A DNA stretch of 64,000 bases from Sphingopyxis sp. LC363 (GCF_000756385.1 NZ_JNFC01000045.1:62001-126000); one strand, 5' to 3'; positions 38,853 to 51,147 are shown, counted from the stretch's first letter. The notes: generated from the sequence alone by a model not told the origin. Made by a program: numbers and translations.

Positions 38853-39731
38853 ATGCCACGCCTTCCTCCCCTCAGCAGCATGGAAGCCTTTCTCGAGGTG
38901 GCCCGCCACGGCACTGTCAAGGCGGCGGCGCTCGAACTTGGTCTGTCGATGCCCGCGCTGTCGCGCCGCATCCAGACGCTCGAACATGCCGTGGGGCGCC
39001 CACTGTTCAACCGCCATCACCACGGACTCAGCCTCACCGAGACCGGGCGCGCCCTGCACGAGCAATTGTCGCCACTTGTCGATGAACTGCGCGCGGTGAT
39101 CGGCCAGGCCGGCAGCCCCGACGCATCGCTCCGCCTCCATCTCAACGTCCTGCCGCTGTTCGCGCAGCAAAGGCTGTTCCCGCGCCTTCCCGAACTCAGG
39201 CGCCAGCATCCCGAACTGCACATCGATATCGACACCATGTCGCACGGCGAAGCGCGCCTCGGCGAAGGCATCGACGCGGCCATCGCGCTCGCCCGCTCAA
39301 TTGACCCGATGCTTTACGCGGCGCGTCTCGATCAAGACAAGGTGTTCCCGATCGCGTCGCGAACGCTGGCCGACGGCGACCGCCCGATAACGGTGCCCGA
39401 ACAGATGCAGCGGATGACCGTCCTGCTCCACAGGGAAATGCCCGAGACCTTCCTCGAATGGAAGAAAGCGATCGGCATGCCCTATCTTGAGCCCGCCGGG
39501 ACCGACTATTTCGATTCGGGTCCGCTGATGCTGGAGGCGGCCGCGCAGGGCATCGGCGTCGCCTTCATGCACGGCCACCACTTCGACGATGCGCACGACC
39601 CGCGCCTCGTCCGCCTGTTCGACTTCGACGTCGACAGTCCCTACAGCTATTGGTTCGTGTGCCGCCCGCGCGCGCTGCGTCAGCCGGCGGTCAAGCTGTT
39701 CCACGACTGGCTGCTCGCCGCCAGGATCTGA
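38853..39731 (+). CDS. LysR-family transcriptional regulator
   Basis: A 292-residue regulator. The N-terminal winged HTH reads LSSMEAFLEVARHGTVKAAA, LELGLSMPALSRRIQTLEHA and GRPLFNRHHHGLSLTETGRA; the rest is the periplasmic-binding-like effector domain. The pattern is closest to GcvA-like LysR proteins. ATG 38853 gives the usual MxRLPPL start, but ATG 38817 and 38832 are also in frame and none has a strong ribosome site. It diverges from the Cdc48 gene, with 141 bp between them; regulation of that gene or an unlinked target is possible. Confidence 0.85.
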   Translation: MPRLPPLSSMEAFLEVARHGTVKAAALELGLSMPALSRRIQTLEHAVGRPLFNRHHHGLSLTETGRALHEQLSPLVDELRAVIGQAGSPDASLRLHLNVLPLFAQQRLFPRLPELRRQHPELHIDIDTMSHGEARLGEGIDAAIALARSIDPMLYAARLDQDKVFPIASRTLADGDRPITVPEQMQRMTVLLHREMPETFLEWKKAIGMPYLEPAGTDYFDSGPLMLEAAAQGIGVAFMHGHHFDDAHDPRLVRLFDFDVDSPYSYWFVCRPRALRQPAVKLFHDWLLAARI

Positions 39732-39759
39732 CGCGCCGATCGTCTCGAATGCGGGGAAA

Positions 39760-39834
39760 TGGTGCTGCTGGACAGGATTGAACTGTCGACCTCGTCATTA
39801 CCAATGACGCGCTCTACCACTGAGCTACAGCAGC
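39760..39834 (-). tRNA. tRNA-Thr (GGT)
   Basis: A 75-nt cloverleaf on the minus strand, with encoded CCA. The acceptor stem pairs GCTGCTG with CAGCAGC. The anticodon arm is CGTCA-TTGGTAA-TGACG, giving anticodon GGT. The T-arm has GTTCAATCC. All arms fold, and the sequence closely follows the E. coli tRNA-Thr(GGT) pattern. Confidence 0.95.
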
Positions 39835-39940
39835 AACCGGACTGCCCGCCAACGCATGTTCGCTGGGCAGGCGCGGCCTATGGCGGGGCGTCCCTCGCCT
39901 GTCAAGATGCGAGGCTTGACGATGCGGCGATTTCGCGGGC

Positions 39941-40081
39941 ATGGCCACGCTCGTGAGCAAAACGCCCCCCCCCGCCGATCTAGAACGCGAACGCCGCCTC
40001 GCCGAAGCGTTGCGCGCCAATCTGCGCAAACGCAAGGCGCAGGCGCGCGACGCGAAGGCCGAAACCCCGCCTAAAGACTGA
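39941..40081 (+). CDS. Small basic conserved-type protein, 46 residues
   Basis: ATG 39941 opens 46 codons: a Thr/Pro-rich start (SKTPPPADL), then a charged helix ERERRLAEALRANLRKRKAQ and a short tail. I recall similar tiny proteins with LRxNLRRRKAQxR in many sphingomonads, of unknown role. GTG 39953 is an alternative start. The end overlaps the end of the convergent DUF1905 gene by 11 bp. Composition and codon use fit a real gene. Confidence 0.6.
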   Translation: MATLVSKTPPPADLERERRLAEALRANLRKRKAQARDAKAETPPKD

Positions 40082-40385
40082 CCGTCACGGTCACTTGATC
40101 GCCCTCCGCAAGACCTTCCGCCTTGCGGACCATCGCCTTGACCGGCAGCAACCAGCCGCCGCTTTCCTTGTGCGGGAACACCGACGTTTTCCATCGGGTG
40201 TCGCCGATTCTCGCGTCGACGCGCGCCGAGCCGAACCCCTTGCGTCCATTGAGCCATTGACCCGATATTGCAGCAAGGCGAATGCCGTCAGCCGCCTCGC
40301 CCGCTATTGTCACGAAAAACCATGCGGCAGGCGCGGTCGCGGATTGCCAGCGCCAGAGCGGCGTCTTGACGGTAAAAGCCTCCAC
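40071..40385 (-). CDS. DUF1905 domain protein
   Basis: A 104-residue protein with the DUF1905 beta-barrel pattern: APAAWFFVTIAGEAADGIRL, GFGSARVDARIGDTRWKTSV and FPHKESGGWLLPVKAMVRKA, ending EGDQVTVTVSL. GTG 40385 is chosen because the upstream isomerase gene stops at 40391; longer in-frame starts overlap that gene. The function of the family is unknown, though members are often found alone or fused to YdeI/OmpD-associated domains. Confidence 0.75.
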   Translation of the reverse strand: MEAFTVKTPLWRWQSATAPAAWFFVTIAGEAADGIRLAAISGQWLNGRKGFGSARVDARIGDTRWKTSVFPHKESGGWLLPVKAMVRKAEGLAEGDQVTVTVSL

Positions 40386-40390
40386 CGACC

Positions 40391-41395
40391 CTATTTCGCC
40401 GCGACCGGACGAACGGGAACCGGGATATTGCAAATATCGGCGCCGCCCGCGGGGCGAATGAAGAAGGGATCGCGCCGGTTGGCGCGCGCATCGGCATAGC
40501 GCGCGAAGCTGTCGCTTTCGGTCGATAGATATTCGAATTTGGGTTGTTCGACGGCAGGTAATTCGCTCGCGATGCGGATCGACGCAATGAGCGTGCGCTC
40601 GGCCTCGGCTTTATAGAAGCCGAGCGCCTCCGTCCCGCGCGGCAGGCTCGACAGATGCTCGATGCCGCTGATGACGCGGCCGACGACCGCGATGTTGCGA
40701 TCAAGATGGCGCGGCGCATGTCCTATAACAGCATAAAGTTCGGCGCCGCTGCCGGTGTCCGGTGACATGTTTCGACCGACGCCGACGGCGCCGTAGCAAT
40801 GGATGGGCCACAAGCCCGTACTTCCCGCTACCGGCCATCCATCAGCAAAACCTTGGAAGTCCGCATAGGGATCGACCTTTGTCCGCATGTCCGGCGCGTA
40901 AATTACGGGAGGGTCGGACCTTCGCTGCTCTTTGACCAGCGCCTTGAGCCGCTCCTTGTTGCCATGTATCGTCTCGATGATCGACATGACTTTGGCCGTA
41001 TCGCGAACCTGATATTCTCTCTCCGGCACCGCCGCCAACCCCTCCGGCAGCACCTTCTTCTCGGTCGCGTCGCCCCATTGCACGACATAATTGTCCTGCA
41101 CGCGGTTGATGCTCGTCCCGTCCCACCAATGCGCCGCGGCGAGCTTGCGGATATTGCCGATCCAGCCCTGGCTGAACGGCGCGGGCATCAACTGGATGAC
41201 GACGCGCCGCGGCTTGCCCTTCGCATCGGGCGCGAGATCCATCACCAAGAGGTCGGATGGAGCGATGGCGATCCAGTCGGCAGTGGGTGCGGCCTCGGCA
41301 ATTTCTCCCGGCGACGGGATGGCCGACGGCTCCGAAGCGGCCACAGGAAGGATGAGCGACGCGGCAGCAGCGGCTGTCAGAAGCAGATGTTTCAT
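40391..41395 (-). CDS. Peptidylprolyl isomerase, cyclophilin type, exported
   Basis: A 334-residue protein with a signal peptide (KHLLLTAAAAASLILPVAAS) starting at ATG 41395. The first part of the cyclophilin fold reads VVIQLMPAPFSQGWIGNIRK and WWDGTSINRVQDNYVVQWGD. The second part, after an insertion of about 60 residues, has CYGAVGVGRNMSPDTGSGAE and LYAVIGHAPRHLDRNIAVVG. The large insertion and divergent active site make it a long-form periplasmic cyclophilin. It is followed after 5 bp by the DUF1905 gene. Confidence 0.8.
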   Translation of the reverse strand: MKHLLLTAAAAASLILPVAASEPSAIPSPGEIAEAAPTADWIAIAPSDLLVMDLAPDAKGKPRRVVIQLMPAPFSQGWIGNIRKLAAAHWWDGTSINRVQDNYVVQWGDATEKKVLPEGLAAVPEREYQVRDTAKVMSIIETIHGNKERLKALVKEQRRSDPPVIYAPDMRTKVDPYADFQGFADGWPVAGSTGLWPIHCYGAVGVGRNMSPDTGSGAELYAVIGHAPRHLDRNIAVVGRVISGIEHLSSLPRGTEALGFYKAEAERTLIASIRIASELPAVEQPKFEYLSTESDSFARYADARANRRDPFFIRPAGGADICNIPVPVRPVAAK

Positions 41396-41525
41396 GATCG
41401 ATGTCTGCCACGCCCAACCGGCTTGCGAAAGCCCTGCCAAGCGATTAGGGCGCCCCTTCCAGTGCGAATTGGTTGAGCACCCGATTCACGCTTCGTGCGT
41501 CGCACGAAACGACCGGGGTGCGTGC

Positions 41526-41616
41526 GGAGCGGTGGCCGAGTGGTCGAAGGCGCTCGCCTGGAAAGTGAGTATACGTCAAAAGCGTATCGAGGGTTCGAAT
41601 CCCTCCCGCTCCGCCA
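41526..41616 (+). tRNA. tRNA-Ser (GGA)
   Basis: A 91-nt class II tRNA with encoded CCA. The acceptor stem pairs GGAGCGG with CCGCTCC. The anticodon arm is CTCGC-CTGGAAA-GTGAG, giving GGA. A long variable arm (TATACGTCAAAAGCGTATC) and T-arm GTTCGAATC follow. Confidence 0.95.
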
Positions 41617-41663
41617 CCCCATTCTTCTCACTGCTGCCTTTTCGCGTCGGCTATAATCTATGT

Positions 41664-41800
41664 TGCAAGAGAAGGGCCGCATCTAGGCTAATGATCGCTT
41701 CACGGATACCGACCTGCGACCCGGGACGGTTGATGAGCATCCTCTTGCGTAGCCATATACAAGAGGACTGAAGGGCCCTGCCGCAACGCAGGGCCCTTCT
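41664..41800 (+). ncRNA. Candidate small RNA with its own promoter and terminator
   Basis: A perfect TATAAT at 41652-41657 predicts a transcript from about 41664. It runs to a very strong terminator ending at about 41800, giving roughly 137 nt. Inside, TCCTCTTG and CAAGAGGA can form an 8-bp hairpin (about 41,740-41,766). No -35 box of good quality is seen. A 12-codon frame (41733-41771, MSILLRSHIQED) ends exactly at the terminator, so the RNA could carry a tiny peptide. No gene follows on this strand, so it is not an attenuator for a downstream gene. No RNA family was recognised. Confidence 0.45.
41771..41798 (+). terminator. Strong intrinsic terminator
   Basis: An 11-bp perfect stem AAGGGCCCTGC/GCAGGGCCCTT with loop CGCAAC, followed by CTTGC. 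It closes the candidate small RNA or a transcript from the tRNA-Ser gene, and could also stop the minus-strand Crp/Fnr transcript, whose stop lies 55 bp away. Confidence 0.9.
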
Positions 41801-41852
41801 TGCATCTCGACCCCCCCGCCGATCGTTCGCTGACGCGGAGAGTCGGTCTCCG

Positions 41853-42650
41853 TCAGACAGTCGGCGAAATCGCGCCGTCGCCGTTCGGCCGGTCCGGCCT
41901 GTCAAGGTCCGACAGGAATAACATCTTCACGCGTTCGACCAATGTCGCCGCTTCCCCCAGATGAAGATAGGTGGCGTTGAACGAGGCCAAAGCCGCCAAC
42001 TGCTGGAAATCCGGAATTTCCAGCCGCATATTGCGAACCTCCACCGCGCAGCGGAGGCGGAGTTGCTGGACGATACGGTTGACATGCACCTGCGTCAGCC
42101 CCATCGCTTCCGCCATCTGTCCCTGGGTGAGCAGAAAGTCGCAGGCCCCGCCGCCAGCAGACGGGATGTCGTGCTGTCGCACATAGATTTCGCAAAGAAG
42201 CTGGGCCACGCGCTCGAGCGCGTTTCGCTGTCCAATGTTGATCGTCCATTCGCGCTGGACCGCCGCGCCGACGATCGCGGCCCAGCACAGCGCCGGCGCC
42301 AGATTCGGACATTGTTCGAAAAGGCGCTGCGCGTCCGCCCGGCCGATCTCCGCGACCGACAGGCGGCGCACCGCGGCGATCGAATGATCGGTGCGCGCGA
42401 CGGTGAAGAGATCGAGGTCGCAAAGTTCGCCCGGCAGGACCAGCCCCAGGATTTGCCGCCGACCGTCGGGCATCTGTTTATATTTCTGCGCCCAGCCCGC
42501 CAGGACAATCCGGAGCGCCACGGGCTTTTCGCCTTCGCGGGCGAGGTCGGCGCCTTTCATATATTCACGCGCGTTGCGCGCCAGGCTGGCTTCCCAGACC
42601 AACCGCTCCCGCGGGGTCAGCAGCGCGTTCACGATTTCAGCCAGCCCCAT
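41853..42650 (-). CDS. Crp/Fnr-family transcriptional regulator
   Basis: A 265-residue regulator. The cyclic-nucleotide-binding fold includes YKQMPDGRRQILGLVLPGEL and CDLDLFTVARTDHSIAAV. The C-terminal winged HTH reads FLLTQGQMAEAMGLTQVHVN and RIVQQLRLRCAVEVRNMRLE. There are few Cys residues and no Fnr-type N-terminal Cys cluster, so iron-sulphur sensing is unlikely. ATG 42650 has AAGGGGGA just upstream. The ligand and targets are unknown. Confidence 0.88.
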   Translation of the reverse strand: MGLAEIVNALLTPRERLVWEASLARNAREYMKGADLAREGEKPVALRIVLAGWAQKYKQMPDGRRQILGLVLPGELCDLDLFTVARTDHSIAAVRRLSVAEIGRADAQRLFEQCPNLAPALCWAAIVGAAVQREWTINIGQRNALERVAQLLCEIYVRQHDIPSAGGGACDFLLTQGQMAEAMGLTQVHVNRIVQQLRLRCAVEVRNMRLEIPDFQQLAALASFNATYLHLGEAATLVERVKMLFLSDLDRPDRPNGDGAISPTV

Positions 42651-42879
42651 GCGTCCCCCTTGGATTCGAGAGACCAGATGCGCGTTACGCGCCGCGCGGA
42701 CATTCACCCATGTTAAGTTGCTGCAACACTGATGAATAGGCGCCGGCAGGCCCCCTTGACCCACGTCGGCTTACAGGCGCGAGCAGCGCAGAATCCGCTG
42801 CGAGAGGCGGCTTCAAGAATGCGTCAATCTTGGGAGAAAATTCCCGATACCTGTCCAGCGACCGGCCGGAGGGAGGGAA

Positions 42880-42956
42880 TGGCGCACCCGGAGCGATTCG
42901 AACGCCCGACCCTCAGATTCGTAGTCTGATGCTCTATCCAGCTGAGCTACGGGTGC
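42880..42956 (-). tRNA. tRNA-Arg (ACG)
   Basis: A 77-nt cloverleaf on the minus strand with encoded CCA. The acceptor stem pairs GCACCCG with CGGGTGC. The anticodon arm is TCAGA-CTACGAA-TCTGA, giving ACG (wobble A34 normally edited to inosine by TadA). The T-arm has GTTCGAATC. Confidence 0.95.
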
Positions 42957-43198
42957 GTGGAGAGGCGCCTTTAAGGGCCAGTGCCCGGGGGCGCAACCCC
43001 CTATTTCAGCTTTATGACCGCTCGGACGGATTATTGGTCGCGGAGTACATCCTGCGCGCCGATTTCCGCGCGGCCCTTCCACCAGCAGCGGCCGGCGCGC
43101 GCGACAATGATTCGAAACCGCAGCTTTCGCCGGCGCGTTGGTGCCGTGGCCGGGAGAAGTCCTCCCCCGGCCGCAATCACCCACCGCCGGCAAGCGTG

Positions 43199-45862
<2,664 letters not shown>

Positions 45863-45946
45863 ATGCTCCTGCTGCCCCTGGGAGGAGGTGGGCGGGGAAA
45901 TAGGGTCGAACCGCGACCGGGTCGACTCAGTTTTGCTTTAGCGGTG

Positions 45947-46408
45947 TCAGGCTGGCCTGCCTCCATGACGCGCCTGCCAATGTTCGAAAATCGCCTGCCC
46001 TGCGCCGCCGCCAAAGGTCAGGATCGGCACGTCGCGGCGAAAGGCGAGCGACCAGGCCTTGATCCACAGCGTCTTGCGCGGCTCGATCGACGCGATCTGC
46101 TCCCAACCGATATGCAGCGGCGGGTGGAACAGGCGAAAGAAGAGCGGCGGACGAAGATAGATGCCGCGCTGGTCGAGCCAGACGTTCATCGCATTCTTGT
46201 AGCTGACCCCGCCCGGAAAACGGCCGATGACCATCGTCGCCCAAGCAAAGCGCCGCGCATCGGCGGGGATCGGGCGATCCCATGCAAAGACGGGGAGATA
46301 TTTCGACCACCCCACGAACGACAGGATGCGCGTGACGAGCAGCCACATCGCGACAAAGAACAGCGGAAAGCCGACCGCAAAGATCCAGACGAGATGCGTT
46401 TCGTTCAT
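45947..46408 (-). CDS. Unknown membrane protein
   Basis: A 153-residue protein starting MNETHLVWIFAVGFPLFFVA at ATG 46408. The first 30 residues form one membrane helix; the rest is probably cytoplasmic, with WEQIASIEPRKTLWIKAWSL recalling PH-like (DUF) folds. It lies 27 bp downstream of the glyS stop on the same strand, so it may belong to the glyQS transcript. Function is unknown. Confidence 0.75.
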   Translation of the reverse strand: MNETHLVWIFAVGFPLFFVAMWLLVTRILSFVGWSKYLPVFAWDRPIPADARRFAWATMVIGRFPGGVSYKNAMNVWLDQRGIYLRPPLFFRLFHPPLHIGWEQIASIEPRKTLWIKAWSLAFRRDVPILTFGGGAGQAIFEHWQARHGGRPA

Positions 46409-46435
46409 GGCACCCCTTCCCGCGCGCTGCCGCGT

Positions 46436-48517
46436 CTATCCCTCGATCTTCGAGAAATCGGCGACGCCGTGCACCGCGCCGGTGAAGCGCGATAGCAGCC
46501 CGAGGCGATAGGCGCGGACCGCTTCGTCGGGGTCGTTGACCATCACACCGTCGAAAAAGGCGTCGATCGGCGCGCGCAGCGACGCGAGCGCGGCCATGGC
46601 GTCGGTGAAACGCTCTTCGGCGACGGCAGCGGAAGCTGCAGGCTCGGCGGCGTCGAGCGCGGCAAGCAACGCGCCGTCGGCCTCGGTCGGCGGCGTCGCG
46701 GCGGCCGTACCGCTCACCTCGCCCGCCTGCTTCAGGATATTCGCGGCGCGCTTGTAGCCCGCGAGCAGATTGGTGCCATCCTCGGTCGCCAAGAATGCTT
46801 GCAAGTCCCGAGCGCGAGCTTCCGTGCGATCAAGCCGAGTGTCATCTCGACTGTTCCATTCGCGCGAAGCCTGCACCACATCCGCCGACACACCGGTTTC
46901 ACGCAACTGAACCGCCAAGCGCTCGGTCAAAAAGTCCGGGATCGTTGTCAGAATTTTGCGTTCAGCAATTTGCGTTTCACTCAACGGCGCAGTCGGATCG
47001 ACTTGACCAAGCCACTGCGTCGCCGCGGCGTCGGTCGATAGCTTCAGCCCGTTTTGCAAAATTAGACGCAAAGAAGAAATGCCCGCACGCCTAAGCGCAA
47101 ACGGGTCCTTCGATCCGGTCGGGAACATATCCTCGCGGAAGAAGCCAAAAAGCGTATCCAGCTTGTCCGCCAACGCCACAGCCACCGTCACCGGCGCCGT
47201 CGGCACGTCATCGCCCTGCCCGACCGGCTTGTAATGGTCGCGGATCGCATCGGCGACCGCATCGGGCAAGCCTTCGGCGCGGGCGTAATAGCCGCCCATC
47301 AGGCCCTGCAGTTCAGGGAACTCGCCCACCATTTCGGTGACGAGGTCGGCCTTTGCCAGCTCGGCCGCCTGCCGCGCGAGCGCGGGGTCGCAGTTCGGGA
47401 CGATGCCTTCGCTCGCCAGCCATTCAGCAAGCTTCGCGACGCGCTCGACCTTGTCGGCGACGGTGCCGAGCTTCTCATGGAAGGTGATGTTCGCGAGCTT
47501 TTCGGCGTGCTGCGCGAGAGTCTTCTTCTGATCCTGTTCCCAGAAGAATCGTGCGTCGGACAGGCGCGCGGCGAGCACCTTGCGGTTGCCCGCGACGATC
47601 TCCGCGCCGCCGTCGACCGCGTCGATGTTTGCGGTGCAGACGAAGCCGTTGGCGAGCTTCCCGTCCGCCCCGTTCACGACGAAATATTTCTGGTTCACGC
47701 GCGCCGTCAGCTGGATGACCTCGGGCGGCACTTCCAGAAATGCTTCGTCGAAGCGGCCGAGCAAGGGCGCCGGCCATTCGGTGAGTCCGGCATTCTCGAT
47801 CACCAGCCCCTCGTCGTCGACTAGCGTCAGCCCGGCGTCGGCCGCAGCTTTCGCGGCGCCGTCGCGGATGATCGCCTGCCGTTCCTCATGGTCGACGATG
47901 ACGTGGCAGGCGCGCAGCTTTTCCGCATAGTCCGATGCCGAGCCGATGGTGATTTCGCCCGGGCAGTGGAAGCGGTGGCCGCGCGTCGCGAAACCCGCCT
48001 CGATCCCGCCAATCTTGCACGGCACCAGCTCTTCGCCAAAAATGGCAACAATGCCCGACAGTGGACGGACCCAGCGCAGGCTTTCGCTGCTCGCGCTTTC
48101 CTTGCCCCAGCGCATCGACTTGGGCCACGGCATGTGCCGAACGATATGCGCGATCGTATCGGTAAGGACCCGAGACGTGGCGCGTCCGGGCTTGTCGATC
48201 ACGGCGAAATAAACGCCATCGCGCTCCTCAAGCTGATCCTGCGTCAGCCCGGTCTTGCGGAGAAACCCCTCGAGCGCCTGCGGCGGCGCGCTGCTGCGCG
48301 GGCCTTTGAGTTCCTCGCTGACGGCGGCGGTCGCCTCGGGCAGATCGCGCGCGATCAGCGTCAGCCGCCGGGGCGTCGACCAGATCGTCAGTTCGCCCGT
48401 TTCGAGGCCGGCTGCGCTCAATTGCGCCCGGAACAGTTTTTCAAGCTCCGCCCGCGCCCCTGCCTGCATCCGCGCCGGGATTTCCTCGCTGCGCAGTTCA
48501 AGAAGAAAATCGGTCAC
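46436..48517 (-). CDS. glyS: Glycyl-tRNA synthetase beta subunit
   Basis: A 693-residue beta subunit of the alpha2-beta2 glycyl-tRNA synthetase. It begins [20 protein letters not shown] and has [40 protein letters not shown], and a C-terminal anticodon-binding DALR-like region ([20 protein letters not shown]). GTG 48517 overlaps the glyQ stop as GTGA, a classic coupled start. Upstream in-frame codons would extend into glyQ. Confidence 0.96.
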   Translation of the reverse strand: MTDFLLELRSEEIPARMQAGARAELEKLFRAQLSAAGLETGELTIWSTPRRLTLIARDLPEATAAVSEELKGPRSSAPPQALEGFLRKTGLTQDQLEERDGVYFAVIDKPGRATSRVLTDTIAHIVRHMPWPKSMRWGKESASSESLRWVRPLSGIVAIFGEELVPCKIGGIEAGFATRGHRFHCPGEITIGSASDYAEKLRACHVIVDHEERQAIIRDGAAKAAADAGLTLVDDEGLVIENAGLTEWPAPLLGRFDEAFLEVPPEVIQLTARVNQKYFVVNGADGKLANGFVCTANIDAVDGGAEIVAGNRKVLAARLSDARFFWEQDQKKTLAQHAEKLANITFHEKLGTVADKVERVAKLAEWLASEGIVPNCDPALARQAAELAKADLVTEMVGEFPELQGLMGGYYARAEGLPDAVADAIRDHYKPVGQGDDVPTAPVTVAVALADKLDTLFGFFREDMFPTGSKDPFALRRAGISSLRLILQNGLKLSTDAAATQWLGQVDPTAPLSETQIAERKILTTIPDFLTERLAVQLRETGVSADVVQASREWNSRDDTRLDRTEARARDLQAFLATEDGTNLLAGYKRAANILKQAGEVSGTAAATPPTEADGALLAALDAAEPAASAAVAEERFTDAMAALASLRAPIDAFFDGVMVNDPDEAVRAYRLGLLSRFTGAVHGVADFSKIEG

Positions 48518-49437
48518 AGCGTCCACCCCGGATATTTTGCGGTCCAGCGTTCGGACTGGCTGTCGATCCACGCCTTGCAGCTTCCCTTCGCGAGGTCGCG
48601 GACGCGCGCCATATAGTTGGCGCGTTCCTGCACGCTGATCACGCCGCGCGCCTGCAAGAGGTTGAAGAGGTGGCTCGCTTCGATCGCCTGATCATAGGCG
48701 GCAAGCGGGACATTCGCCGCGATGGCGCGCTGGCATTCGGCCTCGGCCGCCTTGAAGCCTGCGAACAGCGTGTCGGTATCGGCCACCTCGAAATTCCACT
48801 TCGAGAATTGGCGTTCGTTCTCGAGGAACACATCGCCATAGCTCACCGCCGCGACGTCGCCGACCGCGTCCGAAAAGCGCAGGTCGTACACATTGTCGAC
48901 ATTCTGGATATACATGGCGAGGCGTTCGAGCCCGTAGGTCAGCTCGCCCGCGACGGGCTTGCAGTCGAAGCCGCCCATCTGCTGGAAGTAAGTGAACTGG
49001 GTGACTTCCATCCCGTCGCACCATACTTCCCAGCCGAGACCCCACGCGCCGAGCGTGGGCGATTCCCAGTCGTCCTCGACAAAGCGGATGTCGTGGAGCA
49101 GCGGGTCGATGCCGATCGCCGCGAGCGAGCCCAGATATTGTTCCTGCAGGTCGGCGGGCGACGGCTTCAGGATCACCTGATATTGGTAATAATGCTGGAG
49201 GCGGTTCGGGTTCTCGCCATAGCGGCCGTCGGTCGGGCGGCGGCTCGGCTGCACGTAAGCAACGTTCCACGGCTCGGGACCCAAGCTGCGCAGCGTTGTC
49301 GCGGGGTGAAAGGTCCCCGCCCCTACGCGCATGTCATAGGGCTGCAAAATAGCGCAACCGCGCGCGCTCCAGTAATTGTGCAGCGTCAGGATCATGTCCT
49401 GAAAACTGAGTGGTGTCTTGTCCGCCCCGTCGGCCAC
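48514..49437 (-). CDS. glyQ: Glycyl-tRNA synthetase alpha subunit
   Basis: A 307-residue catalytic subunit. The motifs [40 protein letters not shown] and [20 protein letters not shown] are near-invariant in GlyQ. GTG 49437 is chosen as start because homology begins at LSFQDM; no ATG lies close, so a few residues either way are uncertain. It is co-translated with glyS. Confidence 0.95.
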   Translation of the reverse strand: MADGADKTPLSFQDMILTLHNYWSARGCAILQPYDMRVGAGTFHPATTLRSLGPEPWNVAYVQPSRRPTDGRYGENPNRLQHYYQYQVILKPSPADLQEQYLGSLAAIGIDPLLHDIRFVEDDWESPTLGAWGLGWEVWCDGMEVTQFTYFQQMGGFDCKPVAGELTYGLERLAMYIQNVDNVYDLRFSDAVGDVAAVSYGDVFLENERQFSKWNFEVADTDTLFAGFKAAEAECQRAIAANVPLAAYDQAIEASHLFNLLQARGVISVQERANYMARVRDLAKGSCKAWIDSQSERWTAKYPGWTL

Positions 49438-49576
49438 AGCCGCAATCCCTTCGCAGGTGCAAAAAATCGCCGCCGCATTGGCCCAGCGACGGCGCACGGT
49501 CAAGGCTTCCCGCCGTTCGCCACAGCGCGAAAATATCCGATTCAGTCAGGTCTCCAGAACTTTTTGTAAGGTGTTA

Positions 49577-49607
49577 TTGACATGGTCAGCGAATCACGAC
49601 ATATAGT
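49577..49607 (+). promoter_or_regulatory. Candidate sigma-70-type promoter for the UrcA gene
   Basis: A perfect TTGACA at 49577-49582 and TATAGT at 49602-49607, with a 19-bp spacer (17 bp if CATATA at 49600 is used). It lies about 65 bp before the start of the UrcA gene. Confidence 0.45.
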
Positions 49608-49671
49608 CATGGACACCTGACATAAAGACAGGTCAAGTTAACCACGACCGCTCGATTCAAGGAGAATGGAT

Positions 49672-50001
49672 ATGATGACCCGCACGCTGACCCTCGCTCT
49701 CTCGCTCACCGCCGTTGCAACGCCCGCTATGGCGGCTGAGAGCGAAAATGCCACCGCCGAAGTCCGCATCGATGACCTGGACCTGACCCGCACCGCCGAT
49801 CGCGAGCGCCTCGACACCCGCATCAAGACCGCCGCGCGAAGCGTTTGCCGCTCGGGCCTTCGCGGCACTGCCGAGCAGGCTCGACAGTCGGCATGCGCAT
49901 CGAATGCGATCGAGAAAGCCGAACTGCAGGTCGAACGCGCCGTCGCGCAGGCGCAGAACGGAACAAAGCTCGCGCTGCTTATGGTCGATACCACCCGGTA
50001 A
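49672..50001 (+). CDS. UrcA family protein
   Basis: A 109-residue exported protein with a signal peptide ending TPAMAAES and the UrcA pattern: RIDDLDLTRTADRERLDTRI, KTAARSVCRSG and ACASNAIEKAELQVERAVAQ, with the two Cys that probably form a disulphide. ATG 49672 is 6-7 nt from AAGGAGA; ATG 49666 directly abuts it. The family is very common in sphingomonads, and its role is unknown. Confidence 0.88.
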   Translation: MMTRTLTLALSLTAVATPAMAAESENATAEVRIDDLDLTRTADRERLDTRIKTAARSVCRSGLRGTAEQARQSACASNAIEKAELQVERAVAQAQNGTKLALLMVDTTR

Positions 50002-50231
50002 GAGGGGATCCGGATGGATTCGCTCGCGCAGTGCCTCCCCGGTGACGGCTGGCGACTTGGGCTGGAGCGTCCTCCATGCGACGGCGCTCCAGTCTCTTGT
50101 CGCCGGAGCGAATGTCCCATCCGATCTTTGCCCTCCGTTCGAAAGGACGAGCAAATAATTCCCCTATCGCGACATATTGATGTCTATGGGAAGGCCATGG
50201 TCTTTCGGATGGAAATGCTGGCGGGGCGCCG

Positions 50232-50447
50232 ATGAACAACAAGCTGAAAGTGCTGCGCGCGATGCGGAACTGGAGTCAGGCGGAGCTCGCCGACCGGCTC
50301 GATGTCTCAAGGCAGGCGGTGAACGCGATCGAAACGGGGAAATACGATCCCTCGCTCCCGCTCGCTTTCAAATTGGCGCGGCTGTTCGAAATGCCGATCG
50401 AGGAGATTTTCGATGATGGATATATGGGAGGCGACAATGTCGCGTGA
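50232..50447 (+). CDS. Small Xre-type HTH regulator
   Basis: A 71-residue DNA-binding protein that is almost entirely one HTH: LKVLRAMRNWSQAELADRLD, VSRQAVNAIETGKYDPSLPL and AFKLARLFEMPIEEIFDD. This is the short YozG/PasR-like class often paired with a membrane protein. It overlaps the following membrane protein gene by 11 bp, so the two form a coupled unit, and the regulator may control its own transcript. Confidence 0.9.
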   Translation: MNNKLKVLRAMRNWSQAELADRLDVSRQAVNAIETGKYDPSLPLAFKLARLFEMPIEEIFDDGYMGGDNVA

Positions 50448-51069
50448 CGACACGAAGCCGCGCAGCCTCGCGGCGCTGATCGCCTGGCCGATCGTCATCG
50501 CACTGATCGCCGCCGGGCTGCTCGGCGGCTTCGCGGGCCACAATCAGGCCGCGCTCGATAGCGGCGGCACGCCCCTTCCCGCCTGGGCCGGCCCGCTTGC
50601 CGCGGTCGCCTTCGCAATCTTCGCGCTTGCCATCTATGCCCGCCGCTATCGATCGACTTGGCAAGGCCTTTCGCCCCGCAAGCAGCGCTATTGGCTTACG
50701 CTCGGCTTTTGCGCAGTGATCGGCGGCATCGTGGGCGGCTGGCTCGTCGCCGACCAGCCGACCGGGCGCGGGCTGAGCGAAACGCTCGCCAGCGGATCGC
50801 TCAGCCCCGGTTTCGCAGTCGGCGCATCGCTGCTGTGGATTGCCGGATTGGCAATCGGCATGGTCCTTTACCATCGCTCGATCGACGATCATGAAGAACG
50901 CGCATGGCTGTGGGCCTGCGTTGCCGGTTGGTATGCCTTCATCTTTCCGGCCCCGGCCTGGTGGGTGCTGCATCGCGCCGCGCTGGCGCCGCCGGTCGAT
51001 ATTATGACGCTGTTCGCATTTTCGCTGATTGTGAACGCCATTGTCTGGCTGTGGCTGAAATTCCGCTGA
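50437..51069 (+). CDS. Membrane protein paired with an Xre regulator
   Basis: A 210-residue protein with about six membrane helices, for example ALIAWPIVIALIAAGLLGGF, GPLAAVAFAIFALAIYARRY, LTLGFCAVIGGIVGGWLVAD and DIMTLFAFSLIVNAIVWLWL. ATG 50437 lies inside the regulator gene and follows GGAGGCGACA. No enzyme motif is seen. The arrangement is common in bacteria but its purpose is unclear. Confidence 0.8.
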   Translation: MSRDDTKPRSLAALIAWPIVIALIAAGLLGGFAGHNQAALDSGGTPLPAWAGPLAAVAFAIFALAIYARRYRSTWQGLSPRKQRYWLTLGFCAVIGGIVGGWLVADQPTGRGLSETLASGSLSPGFAVGASLLWIAGLAIGMVLYHRSIDDHEERAWLWACVAGWYAFIFPAPAWWVLHRAALAPPVDIMTLFAFSLIVNAIVWLWLKFR

Positions 51070-51147
51070 CCGAAACGGCCTTCCCCTTTTTTTGCTCCCC
51101 TTTTCCCCCGCCACCGGCCACAAGACGCCACGAAGAGAGGCTTTCCC

